A DNA stretch of 64,000 bases, from positions 682,001-746,000 of the forward strand of contig NZ_CP133188.1 of assembly GCF_030913635.1 (NCBI RefSeq). Direction: 5' to 3'. The notes under the pieces were generated by a model. That model worked only from the letters and a program-made list of their open reading frames with translations, searched no databases and was not told the DNA's origin. Both the position numbers and the translations under genes were made by a program. Positions 24,748 through 35,341 of this stretch are shown piece by piece. Origin of the DNA: Sedimentibacter sp. MB35-C1 (GTDB taxonomy: Bacteria > Bacillota > Clostridia > Tissierellales > Sedimentibacteraceae). Each line of letters starts with the position of its first letter. The stretch's first letter is position 1.

Positions 24748-25536
24748 CTACAAACTTTTTTTAGGAATTTTAACCTTTATTTCTATGAAGTCTTCCGACT
24801 CCCCCTGTTCGAATTTTGCGTCTATACCGGTTTTGACAATTTCATTATAAGCATTTTTTATAGTATTGATATATATTTTATAATTTATAAAGTTCCGTAC
24901 GTAACGCTTGTCCCTCATCTTTTTTTTATTAATATCTTCTGAAATTGAATTTACAAGCTTTTCAGTTTCACTTACGTTTAGATCCTTATTTATAATTTTA
25001 TCTACTATATCTAAAAGAAGTTCTTCATCGTTTAATTTTAGAAGAGCCCTAGCATGACGCTCGCTTAAGCCCCCCTGCCTGATTTTTTGTTTAACCGATT
25101 CCGGCAGCTTTAAAATTCTCATTTTATTTGCAATAGTCGATTGTGATTTGCCCAGCTTTTCCGCCAGCTTAGTCTGGTTTAAGTTAAAATCATCGATAAG
25201 TCTTTCAAATGCCATTGCTTCCTCAATAAAATCAAGATCTTCTCTCTGAAGATTCTCAATAAGTGCCATAGCAGCAGATTCCTCTTCCTTTACCTCAATA
25301 ACTACTGCGGGAATTGTTTCCATACTTAACAGTTTTACAGCTTTCAAGCGTCTTTCACCGGCTACTACTTCATAAATATCATCATAAATTTTTCTGACAG
25401 TTATAGGTTGTATAATACCATAGTTTTTTATAGATTGGCTCAACTCCTCCAAGGCTTTACCATCAAAAATTTTTCTTGGTTGATTCTTGTTAGGAATTAT
25501 TTTATTAACATCTATATTGACTATATTGCTTATCAA
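24748..25536 (-). CDS. noc: ParB-family protein in the Noc position
   Basis: A 262-residue ParB paralogue between rsmG and parA, the position of nucleoid occlusion protein Noc in Bacillus. It has the CTP-binding motif GERRLKAVKLLS, the ENLQREDLDFIEEA block and a helix-turn-helix (NQTKLAEKLGKSQSTIANKM). The start is TTG with GGGGGAG upstream. Unlike Bacillus Noc, the core begins almost at residue 1 (MISNIVNIDVNKIIPNKNQP), so there is no visible N-terminal amphipathic membrane-targeting helix. It may be a Noc variant or a second ParB. Confidence 0.78.
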   Translation of the reverse strand: MISNIVNIDVNKIIPNKNQPRKIFDGKALEELSQSIKNYGIIQPITVRKIYDDIYEVVAGERRLKAVKLLSMETIPAVVIEVKEEESAAMALIENLQREDLDFIEEAMAFERLIDDFNLNQTKLAEKLGKSQSTIANKMRILKLPESVKQKIRQGGLSERHARALLKLNDEELLLDIVDKIINKDLNVSETEKLVNSISEDINKKKMRDKRYVRNFINYKIYINTIKNAYNEIVKTGIDAKFEQGESEDFIEIKVKIPKKSL

Positions 25537-25549
25537 ATAACTCTCCCCC

Positions 25550-26263
25550 TTACACTAATGGATCTTTACTTGGTTTTCCCGCTTTTCTCGGGTATTTTGC
25601 GTTTGTTTGTTCATACTTTTCAATTATAACTATCTTTCTGACAATATCTGTGGTCGGCAAACTGACTTCCCTTACTTCTTTTATTCTTCCCCCCAATTTT
25701 TTTATGGCATTTTCAGAATCAGAAATTTCCGAGGAAATATTTTCACTTTTGTATGCGGCAAAGTAACCACCTACATTAACAAACGGAAGGCAATATTCAC
25801 AAAGTATGTTTAAAGGTGCAACAGCACGGGATACGCAGATATCAAATTTCTCTCTGTATTTTTTGCTTTGGCCGTAATCTTCAGCTCTTCCGTGTATCAG
25901 TTCAACATTTTCAAGCATAAGTTCTGTTTTTACTTCATCAAGAAAGTCTATTCTTTTTCTCAAACTGTCTAAAAGAGTGACTTTGTAGCCATCATTGACA
26001 ATTTTTAAAGGAAATCCAGGAAAACCACCGCCTGTACCTACATCTATAAGGCTTTTTATTTCATTTTTGCGGTTGTTTTCCAACAGTAAAATACTGTCTA
26101 AAAAATGTTTAACATAAATTTCTTCATCATCATCTATGGATGTTATATTAATTTTCTGGTTCCATTCTTTCAAAAGATCTCTATACTTTACAAATTTATT
26201 TTCAATTTCATCGTTGTATGGTATATTTAGTTGTTTAAATCCCTCTTCCAATGTTTTTATCAA
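25550..26263 (-). CDS. rsmG: 16S rRNA (guanine-527-N7)-methyltransferase
   Basis: A 237-residue SAM-dependent methyltransferase that modifies G527 of 16S rRNA. The SAM site LIDVGTGGGFPGFPLKI lies near residues 69-85, and the RsmG signature RAEDYGQ and SRAVAPL downstream. The start is TTG with AAGGAG six bases upstream. It lies between mnmG and the noc/par genes, the standard Firmicute order. Confidence 0.94.
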   Translation of the reverse strand: MIKTLEEGFKQLNIPYNDEIENKFVKYRDLLKEWNQKINITSIDDDEEIYVKHFLDSILLLENNRKNEIKSLIDVGTGGGFPGFPLKIVNDGYKVTLLDSLRKRIDFLDEVKTELMLENVELIHGRAEDYGQSKKYREKFDICVSRAVAPLNILCEYCLPFVNVGGYFAAYKSENISSEISDSENAIKKLGGRIKEVREVSLPTTDIVRKIVIIEKYEQTNAKYPRKAGKPSKDPLV

Positions 26264-26277
26264 GGCATTCTCCTTAT

Positions 26278-28167
26278 TTAATCGTTATTGTAAGTCATTA
26301 AATAAATTAAAAGCACATTAATATCTGAAGGTGATACTCCCGATATCCTTGAAGCCTGGCCGATTGAATCCGGTCTGATTTTATTAAGCTTCTGCCTTGC
26401 TTCCAATCTCAGGCTCTTTACATTGTCATAGTCAATACTCTTTGGAATTCTCTTGTTTTCAAGCTTTTTAAACTGTTCTACCTGATTTATCTGCTTGGAT
26501 ATATATCCTTCATATTTTATGACCGTTTCTACATAATCCTTAATTTCTTTCTTTAACGGCATTCTTTCTTCATCAAGCTCAGATGTATTATCATAGTTCA
26601 ATTCCACTCTTTTTATAAGCTCATACAGAGTTGTAGGCATTTTAAGCGGAACACTTCCTATTTTCTCTAATATTTTATTAACTTCAGACTTCGGAGTTAT
26701 TTTTATACTCTTCAGCCTGCCAATTTCACTTTCAATTTGCATTTTCTTATTTTCATACTTTTTATATCTCTCTTCTGTCACAAGACCTATTTTATGCCCC
26801 TTTTCAGTAAGTCTTTCGTCAGCATTGTCCTGTCTTAATAAAAGCCTGTATTCCGCCCTTGACGTCATCATTCGGTAAGGTTCATTCGTTCCTTTTGTAA
26901 CCAAGTCATCTATCAATACACCTATATATGCTTCCGAACGATCCAGTATAAGAGGTTCTCTCCCTTGAAGGCTCATAGAAGCGTTAATTCCGGCAATTAA
27001 TCCCTGAGCAGCCGCTTCCTCATAACCGGAACTTCCGTTGACCTGTCCGGCAAAAAATAAATTTTTTATACTAATCAGTTCCAAACTTAATTTAAGCTGT
27101 GTCGGATCTATACAGTCATATTCTATTGCATATGCCGGTCTCATAATTTCTGATTTTTCAAGACCAATCATAGATCTGTACATTGCAATCTGCACTTCGT
27201 ACGGCAAAGATGACGACATGCCCTGAATATACATTTCCTTAGTATCTAACCCTTCAGGTTCCACAAAAAGCTGATGCCTTTCTTTATCTGCAAATTTCAC
27301 TACCTTATCTTCAATTGACGGGCAATACCTAGGACCGACACTTTTTATAACACCTTCGTAAAGAGGTGATCTGACAAGATTATTTCTTATAATATTATGA
27401 GTTTTTTCTGTTGTGTAGGTTATATAACATGGTACCTGTTCTATATCTACTTTGTCATTCATAAATGAAAATGGAATTATTTCTTTATCACCTGTCTGCA
27501 TTTCCATTATTTCGTAATTTATAGAATCAGAATGTATTCTTGCCGGAGTTCCTGTTTTGAATTTTCTTAAATCTATTCCTAAATCCATCAATGATTGTGA
27601 AAGGTCATTTGCAGGGGCTAATCCGTCAGGACCCGACGAATAGTTCAGTTCGCCTATATATATTTTTCCCTTTAAGTACGTACCCGTTGTTACTATAACG
27701 GCTTTAGTATTGTAATATGATCCCAGTTTCGTATATACGTTAAAGGTCCCGTCTTCCAGCAATTCAATTTTTATTGCCTCTGACTGCAAAATTTTAAGAT
27801 TTTCTTGGTTTTCCAAAACCTTTTTCATTTCAGTATGATATTTTTTTTTGTCAGCCTGAGCTCTTAAAGAATGTACTGCCGGTCCCTTTGAACGATTAAG
27901 CATCTTACATTGTATCATAGTTTTATCAATATTTAAAGCCATTTCTCCGCCAAGTGCGTCTATTTCCCTTACCAGATGTCCTTTTGCCGTGCCTCCTATA
28001 TTTGGATTGCAAGGCATCATGGCTATAGAATCCAAGCTCATGGTCAAAACTACAGTATTCATTCCAAGACGTGCACTTGCCAGCGCTGCCTCACACCCTG
28101 CATGACCTGCCCCAATAACTATAACATCCACACTTTCAGCAAGAAAATTTTTTACTCTGTCTTCCAT
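26278..28167 (-). CDS. mnmG: tRNA uridine-5-carboxymethylaminomethyl modification enzyme MnmG
   Basis: A 629-residue FAD protein that, with MnmE, modifies the wobble U34 of several tRNAs. FAD motif [16 protein letters not shown] sits at the N-terminus, the conserved [22 protein letters not shown] follows in shorter blocks, and the C-terminal helical domain ends [19 protein letters not shown]-like. The ATG at 28167 is preferred over the frame's first Met at 28200 because GAGG lies six bases before it and the [15 protein letters not shown] start is typical. Confidence 0.95.
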   Translation of the reverse strand: MEDRVKNFLAESVDVIVIGAGHAGCEAALASARLGMNTVVLTMSLDSIAMMPCNPNIGGTAKGHLVREIDALGGEMALNIDKTMIQCKMLNRSKGPAVHSLRAQADKKKYHTEMKKVLENQENLKILQSEAIKIELLEDGTFNVYTKLGSYYNTKAVIVTTGTYLKGKIYIGELNYSSGPDGLAPANDLSQSLMDLGIDLRKFKTGTPARIHSDSINYEIMEMQTGDKEIIPFSFMNDKVDIEQVPCYITYTTEKTHNIIRNNLVRSPLYEGVIKSVGPRYCPSIEDKVVKFADKERHQLFVEPEGLDTKEMYIQGMSSSLPYEVQIAMYRSMIGLEKSEIMRPAYAIEYDCIDPTQLKLSLELISIKNLFFAGQVNGSSGYEEAAAQGLIAGINASMSLQGREPLILDRSEAYIGVLIDDLVTKGTNEPYRMMTSRAEYRLLLRQDNADERLTEKGHKIGLVTEERYKKYENKKMQIESEIGRLKSIKITPKSEVNKILEKIGSVPLKMPTTLYELIKRVELNYDNTSELDEERMPLKKEIKDYVETVIKYEGYISKQINQVEQFKKLENKRIPKSIDYDNVKSLRLEARQKLNKIRPDSIGQASRISGVSPSDINVLLIYLMTYNND

Positions 28168-28184
28168 TTCATTCCTCTTTCTAA

Positions 28185-29564
28185 TTACTTGCCTATGCAA
28201 AATTCATTGAATATTTTATCCATTAAGTCGTCACTTACAGACTTACCTACAATCAGACCCAGATATTCCATAGATTGTTTTAAATCAATTTCCAGAAAAT
28301 CAATAGTCACATGATTTTCAATTGATTTTAACACTTCCTCCAGACTGTTTTTTGCATTTATGAGCAAGTTTTTATGTCTTGCGTTGTTTATAATAAGTTC
28401 ATCACTTACATCTATACTTCCTTCAAAAAACATTCGTACTATTTTATCAATTATATCGTCCAAACCCTGATTATTAAGAATTGATATATTTATTGCTTCT
28501 GTTTCTATATCCTCATAACCACTAAAATCAATAATGTTTTTCAGATCAGTCTTATTTTTTATATATATAACCTTTTTATTTTTAATATAATCCAGTATTT
28601 TTTTATCTTCTTCTTCCATTTTTCTCGAAGAATCAAAAATCATTATTACTAAATCAGCTTCATTAACTTTTTGCAGCGCTTTTTCGACACCTATTCTTTC
28701 AACCTTGTCATCGGTTTCTCTTATACCTGCCGTATCAATAATTCTCAAAGGAACACCCTTGATGTTTACATACTCTTCAATTGTATCTCTTGTTGTTCCC
28801 GGCACTTCCGTAACTATTGCTCTGTTTTCGTTCAATAAAAAATTCATAAGTGAAGATTTGCCAACATTCGGCTTACCTAAAATAACTGTCTTAATGCCCT
28901 CTCTGAAAATTTTACCCGTATCTGCAGTATTAATGAGTCTTTTAAGCTTTTCGATTATAATCTTACTCTCACTTTTTACTTTTGAAATTGTTACTTCGTC
29001 CTCATCATATTCCGGAAAATCGATATTTACTTCTATATTTGCAAGAAGATCCATTATTATGCTTATAAGTCCGTTTATTTCCCTGGAAAGTCTTCCTTCC
29101 AAATGGTTAACTGAAATTTCATGGCTGGTGTCTGTCTTAGAATTTATAATATCAATAACAGCTTCTGCCTGAGTCAAATCTATTCTTCCGTTCAGAAAAG
29201 CTCGCTTTGTAAATTCTCCTCTTTCCGCAGGTCTGCACCCTTGCTCAAGAACAACTTCAAGTATTTTCTTTGCGGAGATAATACCCCCATGACAGTTAAT
29301 TTCAACAATATCTTCTCTGGTATAAGTATGAGGAGCTTTCATGTATGACAATAATACCTCATCAATAACCTTTCCGTTCTTATCAACAATAAAACCATAA
29401 TGAAGGTACCTTGGTTTTAAGGCTAATTTTTTATTCATTTCATCGTTTTTACCCATAAATATTTTATGCGCAATATTTAAAGAATCACTTCCGCTTATTC
29501 TTATGATATTAATGCCTGCATTGCCCGGAAACGTAGCAATTGCTGCTATTGTACCTGAATTCAT
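28185..29564 (-). CDS. mnmE: tRNA modification GTPase MnmE
   Basis: A 459-residue GTPase partner of MnmG. It has an N-terminal folate-binding domain, a GTPase inserted in the helical domain with G1 [13 protein letters not shown]2/G3 [10 protein letters not shown] and [11 protein letters not shown]4 NKTDL, and the C-terminal catalytic CIGK. The ATG at 29564 is preferred over 29588 because GGTGG lies just before it and [14 protein letters not shown] is the family start. mnmG follows after 17 bases. Confidence 0.95.
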   Translation of the reverse strand: MNSGTIAAIATFPGNAGINIIRISGSDSLNIAHKIFMGKNDEMNKKLALKPRYLHYGFIVDKNGKVIDEVLLSYMKAPHTYTREDIVEINCHGGIISAKKILEVVLEQGCRPAERGEFTKRAFLNGRIDLTQAEAVIDIINSKTDTSHEISVNHLEGRLSREINGLISIIMDLLANIEVNIDFPEYDEDEVTISKVKSESKIIIEKLKRLINTADTGKIFREGIKTVILGKPNVGKSSLMNFLLNENRAIVTEVPGTTRDTIEEYVNIKGVPLRIIDTAGIRETDDKVERIGVEKALQKVNEADLVIMIFDSSRKMEEEDKKILDYIKNKKVIYIKNKTDLKNIIDFSGYEDIETEAINISILNNQGLDDIIDKIVRMFFEGSIDVSDELIINNARHKNLLINAKNSLEEVLKSIENHVTIDFLEIDLKQSMEYLGLIVGKSVSDDLMDKIFNEFCIGK

Positions 29565-29698
29565 TTTACCACCGCTTCTTTCAATCATATATATTTTACA
29601 TTAATAATCAATAAATGTACATAATAATTTGTATTTATATTCCTTTATTACTTTTTTAAAGAATCATGCTAACAAGCTAAAACGCTACTTAAAAAATA

Positions 29699-29720
29699 TA
29701 ACCCGGGTTTGTCCGGGTTA
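29699..29720 (-). terminator. Terminator after khpB
   Basis: Stem TAACCCGG/CCGGGTTA with a six-base loop is followed by ATATTTTTTAA on the minus strand. It ends the rpmH-khpB operon, so mnmE probably starts from its own promoter in the 100 bases beyond. Confidence 0.85.
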
Positions 29721-29732
29721 TTAAAAATTCTG

Positions 29733-30359
29733 CTATTTTAAATCTATAACAACTTTTCTGTAAGGTTCTTCACCTTCCGAATAAGTTATTATATCGGCCG
29801 TATCCTGTAAAGTCGAATGAATAATTCTTCTTTCATATGGATTCATGGGTTCCAATCTTACCTTATGCTTATAGTATCTGCATTTATCGGCCATCTTATT
29901 TGCCAGTTTTTTTAATGTTTCTTCTCTTTTTGCTCTATAGTCTTCAACATTAAAAATAACTCTTACGTAATTTTGTCTTCCCTTGTTTACAATTAAATTT
30001 AAAAGAAATTGAATTTCGTCTAAATTTTTGCCTCTTTTTCCGATAATTATTCCTTTATCATCTTCATCAATTTTAACTATATCAACTTTCAATACATTGT
30101 CTGATAAAACTACCTTGTAATCGGCTTCTATGTCCATTTTTTTCAATAACACTTCAAAAAACTTTTTTGTTCTTTCTTCCGGACCGTTTGTAATAGTTAC
30201 TTTTATTTTTGCATTCTTGCTTCCTATTAAACCAAACAAACCTTTTGACGGTTCGTTGATTATATCAACTTCGACTTCATCACTCTCAGCTCCGAGTTCT
30301 TCTAACGCAGCTTTAACAGCTTCATCGACAGTAGCCTTTTCAATAGTTATACTTTTCAT
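29733..30359 (-). CDS. khpB: KhpB/Jag RNA-binding protein
   Basis: A 208-residue RNA-binding protein with three parts: Jag_N (ATVDEAVKAALEELGAESDE, residues 8-27, and GLFGLIG), a KH domain with GIIIGKRGKNLDEIQFLLN near residues 104-122, and a C-terminal R3H domain (MNPYERRIIHSTLQD). KhpB partners KhpA and affects cell elongation and RNA levels in streptococci. It sits one base after yidC, its usual place. Confidence 0.93.
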   Translation of the reverse strand: MKSITIEKATVDEAVKAALEELGAESDEVEVDIINEPSKGLFGLIGSKNAKIKVTITNGPEERTKKFFEVLLKKMDIEADYKVVLSDNVLKVDIVKIDEDDKGIIIGKRGKNLDEIQFLLNLIVNKGRQNYVRVIFNVEDYRAKREETLKKLANKMADKCRYYKHKVRLEPMNPYERRIIHSTLQDTADIITYSEGEEPYRKVVIDLK

Positions 30360-31178
30360 CTATTTTAATTCCTCCTTAGGATTTTTGGACGAATTCATAA
30401 TAAAATATTGTTGTGCCAATTGGAACACATTAGATACAACCCAATATAAACCCAAACCTGCAGGGAACTGGATACCAAATATAAAAATCATTACAGGCAT
30501 CATCATATTCATGGATTTTTGTGTCGCTTGCTGCTGTTCATTAACTGAAGGCTGTGATGATGATGTCATCTTTGTGGTGAAATAAGTTGTAAGAGCAGAA
30601 ACAGCTGCTAATATAGGAACAGCTGCTCCTACAAAAGGCAATGCCATACCGCCCATAGATAAGCCGTTAACCATATCAACTAAGTTTTCATGTACACCCT
30701 TTGCTACATCTGCAGCAACAAAGACATGATTTTCAGTAAAACCTAAATCTTTTATCCACAAAAAGGATTTGTTTATTGAATCAAAAAATGCTTGATCTTG
30801 AAAAACAAATTGCACAGGCTCTCTTATTACATAAAAGAAAGCAATAATTATTGGAAATTGAATAAGCATAGGCAAACATCCCGAAAAAGGACTGTAGTTT
30901 GCTTCTTTGTATAACTCCATTTGCTTTCTTTGAAGAGTCTGAGGATCTTTTCCATATTTCTCTTGAAGCTCTTTTATTTTAGGATTCATTTCTTGCATTT
31001 TTTTCATTGATTTTGTCTGCTTTACCGTAAGAGGCAGCATAATCGCCTTGAATATTATTGTTGATAATATTATTGCAATTGCATATGCAGAAACAAACTC
31101 CGTATCCAATCCGGATACCATATTGTATAATAATTTAACAAGCATGCCCATGGGCTTTGCGATAAAATCTAAGTTCAT
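30360..31178 (-). CDS. yidC: Membrane protein insertase YidC
   Basis: A 272-residue Oxa1/YidC insertase of the short Gram-positive form. The five core spans are visible, with the hydrophilic groove Arg in LPLTVKQTKSMKKMQEMNP/KPLT region and the conserved NYSPFSGCLPMLIQFPI block near 95-110. There is no strong lipobox; the N-terminus runs straight into the first span. It lies between yidD and khpB in the rpmH operon. Confidence 0.94.
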   Translation of the reverse strand: MNLDFIAKPMGMLVKLLYNMVSGLDTEFVSAYAIAIILSTIIFKAIMLPLTVKQTKSMKKMQEMNPKIKELQEKYGKDPQTLQRKQMELYKEANYSPFSGCLPMLIQFPIIIAFFYVIREPVQFVFQDQAFFDSINKSFLWIKDLGFTENHVFVAADVAKGVHENLVDMVNGLSMGGMALPFVGAAVPILAAVSALTTYFTTKMTSSSQPSVNEQQQATQKSMNMMMPVMIFIFGIQFPAGLGLYWVVSNVFQLAQQYFIMNSSKNPKEELK

Positions 31179-31190
31179 AACTCCTCCGTA

Positions 31191-31388
31191 TTATTTCAAA
31201 GGATCGTATCCTCCGGGGTTAAAGGGATGGCATCTGAGTATTCTTCTTATACCTAAGTAAGATCCCTTAATGAAACCGTATTTTTGTAGTGCCTCCACAA
31301 AATATTGAGAACATGTCGGGTAAAACCTGCAATGTCTGACTCCGTAATTCGAAGAAAATTTCTGATATACCCTTATAAGAAAAATCAA
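31191..31388 (-). CDS. yidD: Membrane protein insertion efficiency factor YidD
   Basis: A 65-residue YidD with the family motif [15 protein letters not shown] and FNPGGYDP at the C-terminus. It assists YidC-dependent insertion. The only in-frame start is TTG four bases after the rnpA stop, with no good ribosome site, so it is probably translated by coupling to rnpA. Confidence 0.92.
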   Translation of the reverse strand: MIFLIRVYQKFSSNYGVRHCRFYPTCSQYFVEALQKYGFIKGSYLGIRRILRCHPFNPGGYDPLK

Positions 31389-31392
31389 TATT

Positions 31393-31734
31393 CTACTTAT
31401 TTAAATCACCCTTTAATAAATTTTTTCTTTTCATCAACTTATTAAATGATTTTTCCAAACTTCTGTAATCCGATTCTACTGCATTGACTCTTGCCATTAT
31501 AACAATATCATAGCCTTGTTTAATAGTTTGTTCATTTAACCTGACTATTTCCTTAAGCCTTCTTCTTATAAAATTTCTTGATACTGCCTTCTTTATTTTT
31601 TTTGCAGCAGTAAATCCAAATCTGCTGATTCCGAAACTATTTTTTTTAACAAATAGAACAAGGTTATAATCGGAAATCGAATTATTACAATTGTATACTG
31701 TTTTATACTCTGTATTTTTTTTTATTATTATCAT
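31393..31734 (-). CDS. rnpA: Ribonuclease P protein component
   Basis: A 113-residue basic protein subunit of RNase P, which matures tRNA 5' ends. The RNR-like signature appears as [20 protein letters not shown] near residues 46-65, and the family's central groove residues FGFTAAKKI precede it. It lies between rpmH and yidD. Confidence 0.95.
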   Translation of the reverse strand: MIIIKKNTEYKTVYNCNNSISDYNLVLFVKKNSFGISRFGFTAAKKIKKAVSRNFIRRRLKEIVRLNEQTIKQGYDIVIMARVNAVESDYRSLEKSFNKLMKRKNLLKGDLNK

Positions 31735-31770
31735 TTATTTACCTTAAATGTCCAGATATTTCTAATTGGA

Positions 31771-31794
31771 ATAAAAGGCCACAAATGCGGCCTT
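31771..31794 (-). terminator. Weak hairpin overlapping the rpmH stop
   Basis: AAGGCC/GGCCTT with an 8-base loop is followed by TTATT on the minus strand. It overlaps the rpmH stop codon and may cut read-through into rnpA, which would explain higher rpmH than rnpA output. Confidence 0.6.
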
Positions 31795-31927
31795 ATGCTG
31801 ACAATCTTTTTCTACCTTTTGCCCTTCTTCTCTTTAAAACATTTCTTCCAGACTTTGTGCTCATTCTTTTTAAAAATCCATGTTCGCTGCTTCTTTGTCT
31901 TCTTTTTGGCTGATAAGTTCTTTTCAC
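31793..31927 (-). CDS. rpmH: 50S ribosomal protein L34
   Basis: A 44-residue L34. The start is GTG with AAGGAGG eight bases upstream. The translation begins [18 protein letters not shown], contains [18 protein letters not shown] and ends AKGRKRLSA, all as expected. First gene of the minus-strand operon facing away from dnaA. Confidence 0.97.
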   Translation of the reverse strand: MKRTYQPKRRQRSSEHGFLKRMSTKSGRNVLKRRRAKGRKRLSA

Positions 31928-32390
31928 CGGAAACACCTCCTTGTAATACAGATATCTATATCAATATCCTAAATTTTCATGTTTTTAAATTATAATATTT
32001 TTAAATTACTGTGTCAACTCTTAAAAATATTATAATTTACCGCATTAAGTTACGTCTACACATTAACTGCAAGTAAACTTGCATAAATTAAATTATAGCT
32101 ATTGTACTATACTATATTTTCATAAATATTGCAAATATTTTTTAAAATAAAAAAAATAAAATTGAAATTGTGGATAAAAAATGTTACTATGATATATACC
32201 TGTGGATAACTTTTTTTATGTTGCTCATTTATGGACAACTTGTTAACAGATTATGAGAAACATTGATTAATCATATATTTAGATTGTTTATATTTTTTAT
32301 AAACAATTGTTTATATCATATATTTTATCAAAAAGCATCACTTTTTATTAACAAAATGTTAATTTTTTTTATCAACAACCGGAGGATATT
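31928..32390. other. oriC: Origin region (oriC) between rpmH and dnaA
   Basis: A 463-bp gene-free, very AT-rich region. It holds two perfect DnaA boxes TGTGGATAA (32169-32177, 32201-32209), a weaker one TATGGACAA (32230-32238), an AT tract of about 60 bp just before them (32100-32160), and two palindromes close to dnaA: TTGTTTATA/TATAAACAA (32284-32306) and ATTAACA/TGTTAAT (32347-32363). Gene directions diverge here. A near-perfect box CTATCCACA (33810-33818) in the dnaA-dnaN gap suggests a bipartite origin as in Bacillus. Confidence 0.88.
31989..32017 (-). promoter_or_regulatory. Promoter of the rpmH operon
   Basis: On the minus strand -35 TTGACA (32012-32017) and -10 TATAAT (31989-31994) are full consensus with a 17-base spacer. 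The leader to rpmH is about 55 nt. Confidence 0.88.
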
Positions 32391-33731
32391 ATGAACTTTG
32401 AAGAATTATGGAATGAAGTCCTCGAGATTGTCAAAGAGGACACTAATCAAGTCAGTTTTAATACTTGGTTCAAACCCCTTAAAATAGTTGCATATAAAAA
32501 TAACACCATTTATTTGGAAACAGCAGATGAATTTTTAAAAAATACATTGAAAAAAAGACATTACAACTTTCTGAAAAATGCTTTTACATATGTATTAAAA
32601 AAAGATACTGAACTTATTTTTACGGTGCCAGGAGAAAATCTTGAAAAGGAAGATAATAAAAAAAATAATTTAAACAACTCCACCGAGGATTCTGATTCTA
32701 TTAATAGTAATGGAAGAAAATTAAATCCAAAATACAGATTTGATAATTTTATAATAGGAAACAGTAACCGATTTGCACATGCTGCCTCACTTGCTGTTGC
32801 GGAAGCACCTTCAACAGCATACAACCCACTATTTTTGTACGGGGGTGTAGGCCTTGGTAAAACTCACTTAATGCATGCAATTGGACATTATATACTAGAT
32901 AATAATCCTGAAGCATACGTACTTTATGTTACATCTGAAAAATTTACCAACGATTTGATTAACTCAATAAAAGACGGTAAAAACGAGGAGTTTAGAAATA
33001 CTTATAGGAGAGCTGACGTGCTTCTTGTAGACGACATTCAGTTTATTGCGGGAAAAGAAAGTACTCAGGAGGAATTTTTCCATACATTCAATGCCCTCCA
33101 TGAAGCTAATAAACAGATAATAGTATCCAGCGATAATCCTCCAAGTGAGATACCTACATTGGAAGACAGGCTTCGTTCACGTTTTGAATGGGGACTTATA
33201 GCTGATATTCAGCCACCTGATTATGAAACAAGAACAGCCATTCTTAGGAAAAAGGCAGAAGCCGAAAATTATGATGTTCCAGATGATGTTATATCATATA
33301 TCGCTCAAAATATTCAATCAAACATAAGAAAACTTGAAGGAGCTCTTATAAGAATATACGCATATGCTTCTTTGACAAATAAAAAGGAAGTATCGCTGGA
33401 ACTGGCTCAGGAAGCTCTAAAACATTTAATTTCAAATAACAAAAAAATTACTATTAACGATATAAAAGAAGTAGTTTCAAACTACTATAATATATCGATG
33501 GAAGACATAGTATCAAAGAAAAAGACAAAAAACATAGCCTATCCAAGGCAAATTGCAATGTATATAGGAAGAAAACTCACAAACTTGTCTCTTCCTAAAC
33601 TAGGTGATGAATTTGGAGGCAGAGATCACTCAACTGTTCTTCATGCATGCAATAAAGTGGAAGAAGATATAGAAAACAGTCAGGAAGTAAAAAAGAATAT
33701 TGATGATTTGATTTCCATGCTTAATAATTAG
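32391..33731 (+). CDS. dnaA: Chromosomal replication initiator DnaA
   Basis: A 446-residue initiator that binds DnaA boxes and opens the origin. Domain I is residues 1-80 ([10 protein letters not shown]), followed by a poor linker rich in Asn, Ser and Lys (about 85-108), an AAA+ domain with Walker [11 protein letters not shown] near 151 and Walker [10 protein letters not shown] near 213, and domain IV with the box-binding signature [12 protein letters not shown] near 420. A GGAGG site is seven bases from the ATG. Confidence 0.98.
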   Translation: MNFEELWNEVLEIVKEDTNQVSFNTWFKPLKIVAYKNNTIYLETADEFLKNTLKKRHYNFLKNAFTYVLKKDTELIFTVPGENLEKEDNKKNNLNNSTEDSDSINSNGRKLNPKYRFDNFIIGNSNRFAHAASLAVAEAPSTAYNPLFLYGGVGLGKTHLMHAIGHYILDNNPEAYVLYVTSEKFTNDLINSIKDGKNEEFRNTYRRADVLLVDDIQFIAGKESTQEEFFHTFNALHEANKQIIVSSDNPPSEIPTLEDRLRSRFEWGLIADIQPPDYETRTAILRKKAEAENYDVPDDVISYIAQNIQSNIRKLEGALIRIYAYASLTNKKEVSLELAQEALKHLISNNKKITINDIKEVVSNYYNISMEDIVSKKKTKNIAYPRQIAMYIGRKLTNLSLPKLGDEFGGRDHSTVLHACNKVEEDIENSQEVKKNIDDLISMLNN

Positions 33732-33974
33732 GAACAACCTGTTGACAAAAAGTTAGTTGCTGTTGACAAAAAAATATAGGCAGTTAATAACTTTTTCATA
33801 TTTTCAAAACTATCCACATGAAATTTCTTTCTTAGTTAGTTAGAAATTAAATGCAAAAATGACTTTTCAACAAATTAACATTGCCTACTACAATTACTAT
33901 TATATTTTATTTATATCTACTAAGGATTTTACACTTTTTTAGTTGTGCACATTTTTTATAAAAGGAGCTAAAAG
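33732..33974. promoter_or_regulatory. dnaA-dnaN intergenic region
   Basis: A 243-bp spacer. Two direct copies of CTGTTGACAAAAA lie 21 bases apart (33740 and 33761), each with a TTGACA that could act as -35 for dnaN. A near-consensus DnaA box CTATCCACA is at 33810-33818. This could be the second half of a bipartite origin. Confidence 0.5.
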
Positions 33975-35075
33975 ATGAAAATAAAAATAAACCAAAATGA
34001 ACTTAATAAAAGCATTAATATTGTACAAAAAGCCGTAACATCCCGAACACCACTTCCTATTTTGTCAGGCATATTAATTGAAGCTAAAAATAACATGCTT
34101 GTACTTACGGCAACAGATCTTGATTTAGGTATAAAAACATATTCTCCATGCGAAGTTGAAGAAGAAGGTTCTATTGTAATACAGGCAAGACTTATAGGTG
34201 ATTTTGTAAGAAAACTTCCGGCTAATTCTTATGTTCATATTGAAACAATGGATAATAACAATATGGAGATTAAGTGTCTTAATACTGAAATTAATATTTT
34301 AGGTAATTCGGCATCGGAATATCCGGATAACACATTTGATAACGAAGGAAAATCATTTTCTATTAAACTTGAATCATTGAAAAGTTTAATTAAACATACG
34401 TGTTTTGCAGCTGCACAGGAAAATATAAAGCCAATTTTTACAGGGTGCTTGGTAGAGATTAAAAATAATATGTGCACATTCGTGGCTTTGGATGGCTATA
34501 GAATGGCAGTTAAAAAAGAAAAGATTAATTTTGAAGGAGAAGTTTCTGTAGTTGTTCCATCAAAGACTTTGTTGGAAATTTTGAGAGTTATTGAAGAAAA
34601 TGAAGAAAATACAGAAATAACTATATCCGAAAGCCATATAAGCTTCAAAATGGAAAACACAATTATTATTTCTAATCTTCTGGATGGAAAATTTATTGAT
34701 TATCAGGGAATAATAAAAGATAATTATGTAACAGTAGTAAAAGCGGAAACTTCAGACATAAGAAATAGTGTGGAGAGGGCTTCACTTCTTGCTAAAGATG
34801 ATAAAAACAATTTAATTATTTTAGAAGTAAAAGAAAACAGTATGAAAATCAATTCTGCTTCCGAATACGGAAATGTAGAAGAAAATGTACCGGTTGAAAA
34901 AGAAGGAGAAAATATAAAAATAGGATTTAACTCAAAATATCTATTGGACTTTCTAAAAATTATTGACAGCGAAAAGATATCACTAAATTTAATAGGGGTT
35001 AATAATCCATGCTTTATAACTGAAGAGGGCAAACAAGATTATGTGTACATGGTGCTGCCTGTAAGAATAAGCTAA
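33975..35075 (+). CDS. dnaN: DNA polymerase III sliding clamp, beta subunit
   Basis: A 366-residue processivity clamp. Three repeats of the clamp fold are implied by length and by N-terminal KAVTSRTPLPILSGILI, the central TCFAAAQENIKPIFTGCLVE and the C-terminal end YVYMVLPVRIS. AAAGGAGC precedes the ATG. It follows dnaA in the standard order. Confidence 0.97.
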   Translation: MKIKINQNELNKSINIVQKAVTSRTPLPILSGILIEAKNNMLVLTATDLDLGIKTYSPCEVEEEGSIVIQARLIGDFVRKLPANSYVHIETMDNNNMEIKCLNTEINILGNSASEYPDNTFDNEGKSFSIKLESLKSLIKHTCFAAAQENIKPIFTGCLVEIKNNMCTFVALDGYRMAVKKEKINFEGEVSVVVPSKTLLEILRVIEENEENTEITISESHISFKMENTIIISNLLDGKFIDYQGIIKDNYVTVVKAETSDIRNSVERASLLAKDDKNNLIILEVKENSMKINSASEYGNVEENVPVEKEGENIKIGFNSKYLLDFLKIIDSEKISLNLIGVNNPCFITEEGKQDYVYMVLPVRIS

Positions 35076-35122
35076 GCAAGTATTTTCTTAATTAAGAATA
35101 ATGTCTGAAAGAAGGATTTATT

Positions 35123-35341
35123 ATGGAAAAAGTGATCATTTCAACAGAATTTATAAAACTTGATCAGCTATTAAAATTTGTCAATGCAGTTGAGGGAGGC
35201 GGAATGGCCAAAAATGTAATTCTTGATGGACTTGTAAAAGTTAACGGCGAAGTTATGCTGCAAAGAGGCAAAAAGCTGAGAGAAGGAGATATTGTTGATT
35301 TCGGCGGAGAAAGGTATATCATTTCAAAAGAGGAAAAATGA
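35123..35341 (+). CDS. yaaA: S4-domain RNA-binding protein YaaA
   Basis: A 72-residue S4-like protein placed between dnaN and recF, the position of Bacillus YaaA, which is linked to large-subunit ribosome assembly. The S4 core is seen in FIKLDQLLKFVNAVEGGGMAK and VNGEVMLQRGKKLREGD. Its stop overlaps the recF ATG (ATGA), showing translational coupling. Confidence 0.93.
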   Translation: MEKVIISTEFIKLDQLLKFVNAVEGGGMAKNVILDGLVKVNGEVMLQRGKKLREGDIVDFGGERYIISKEEK

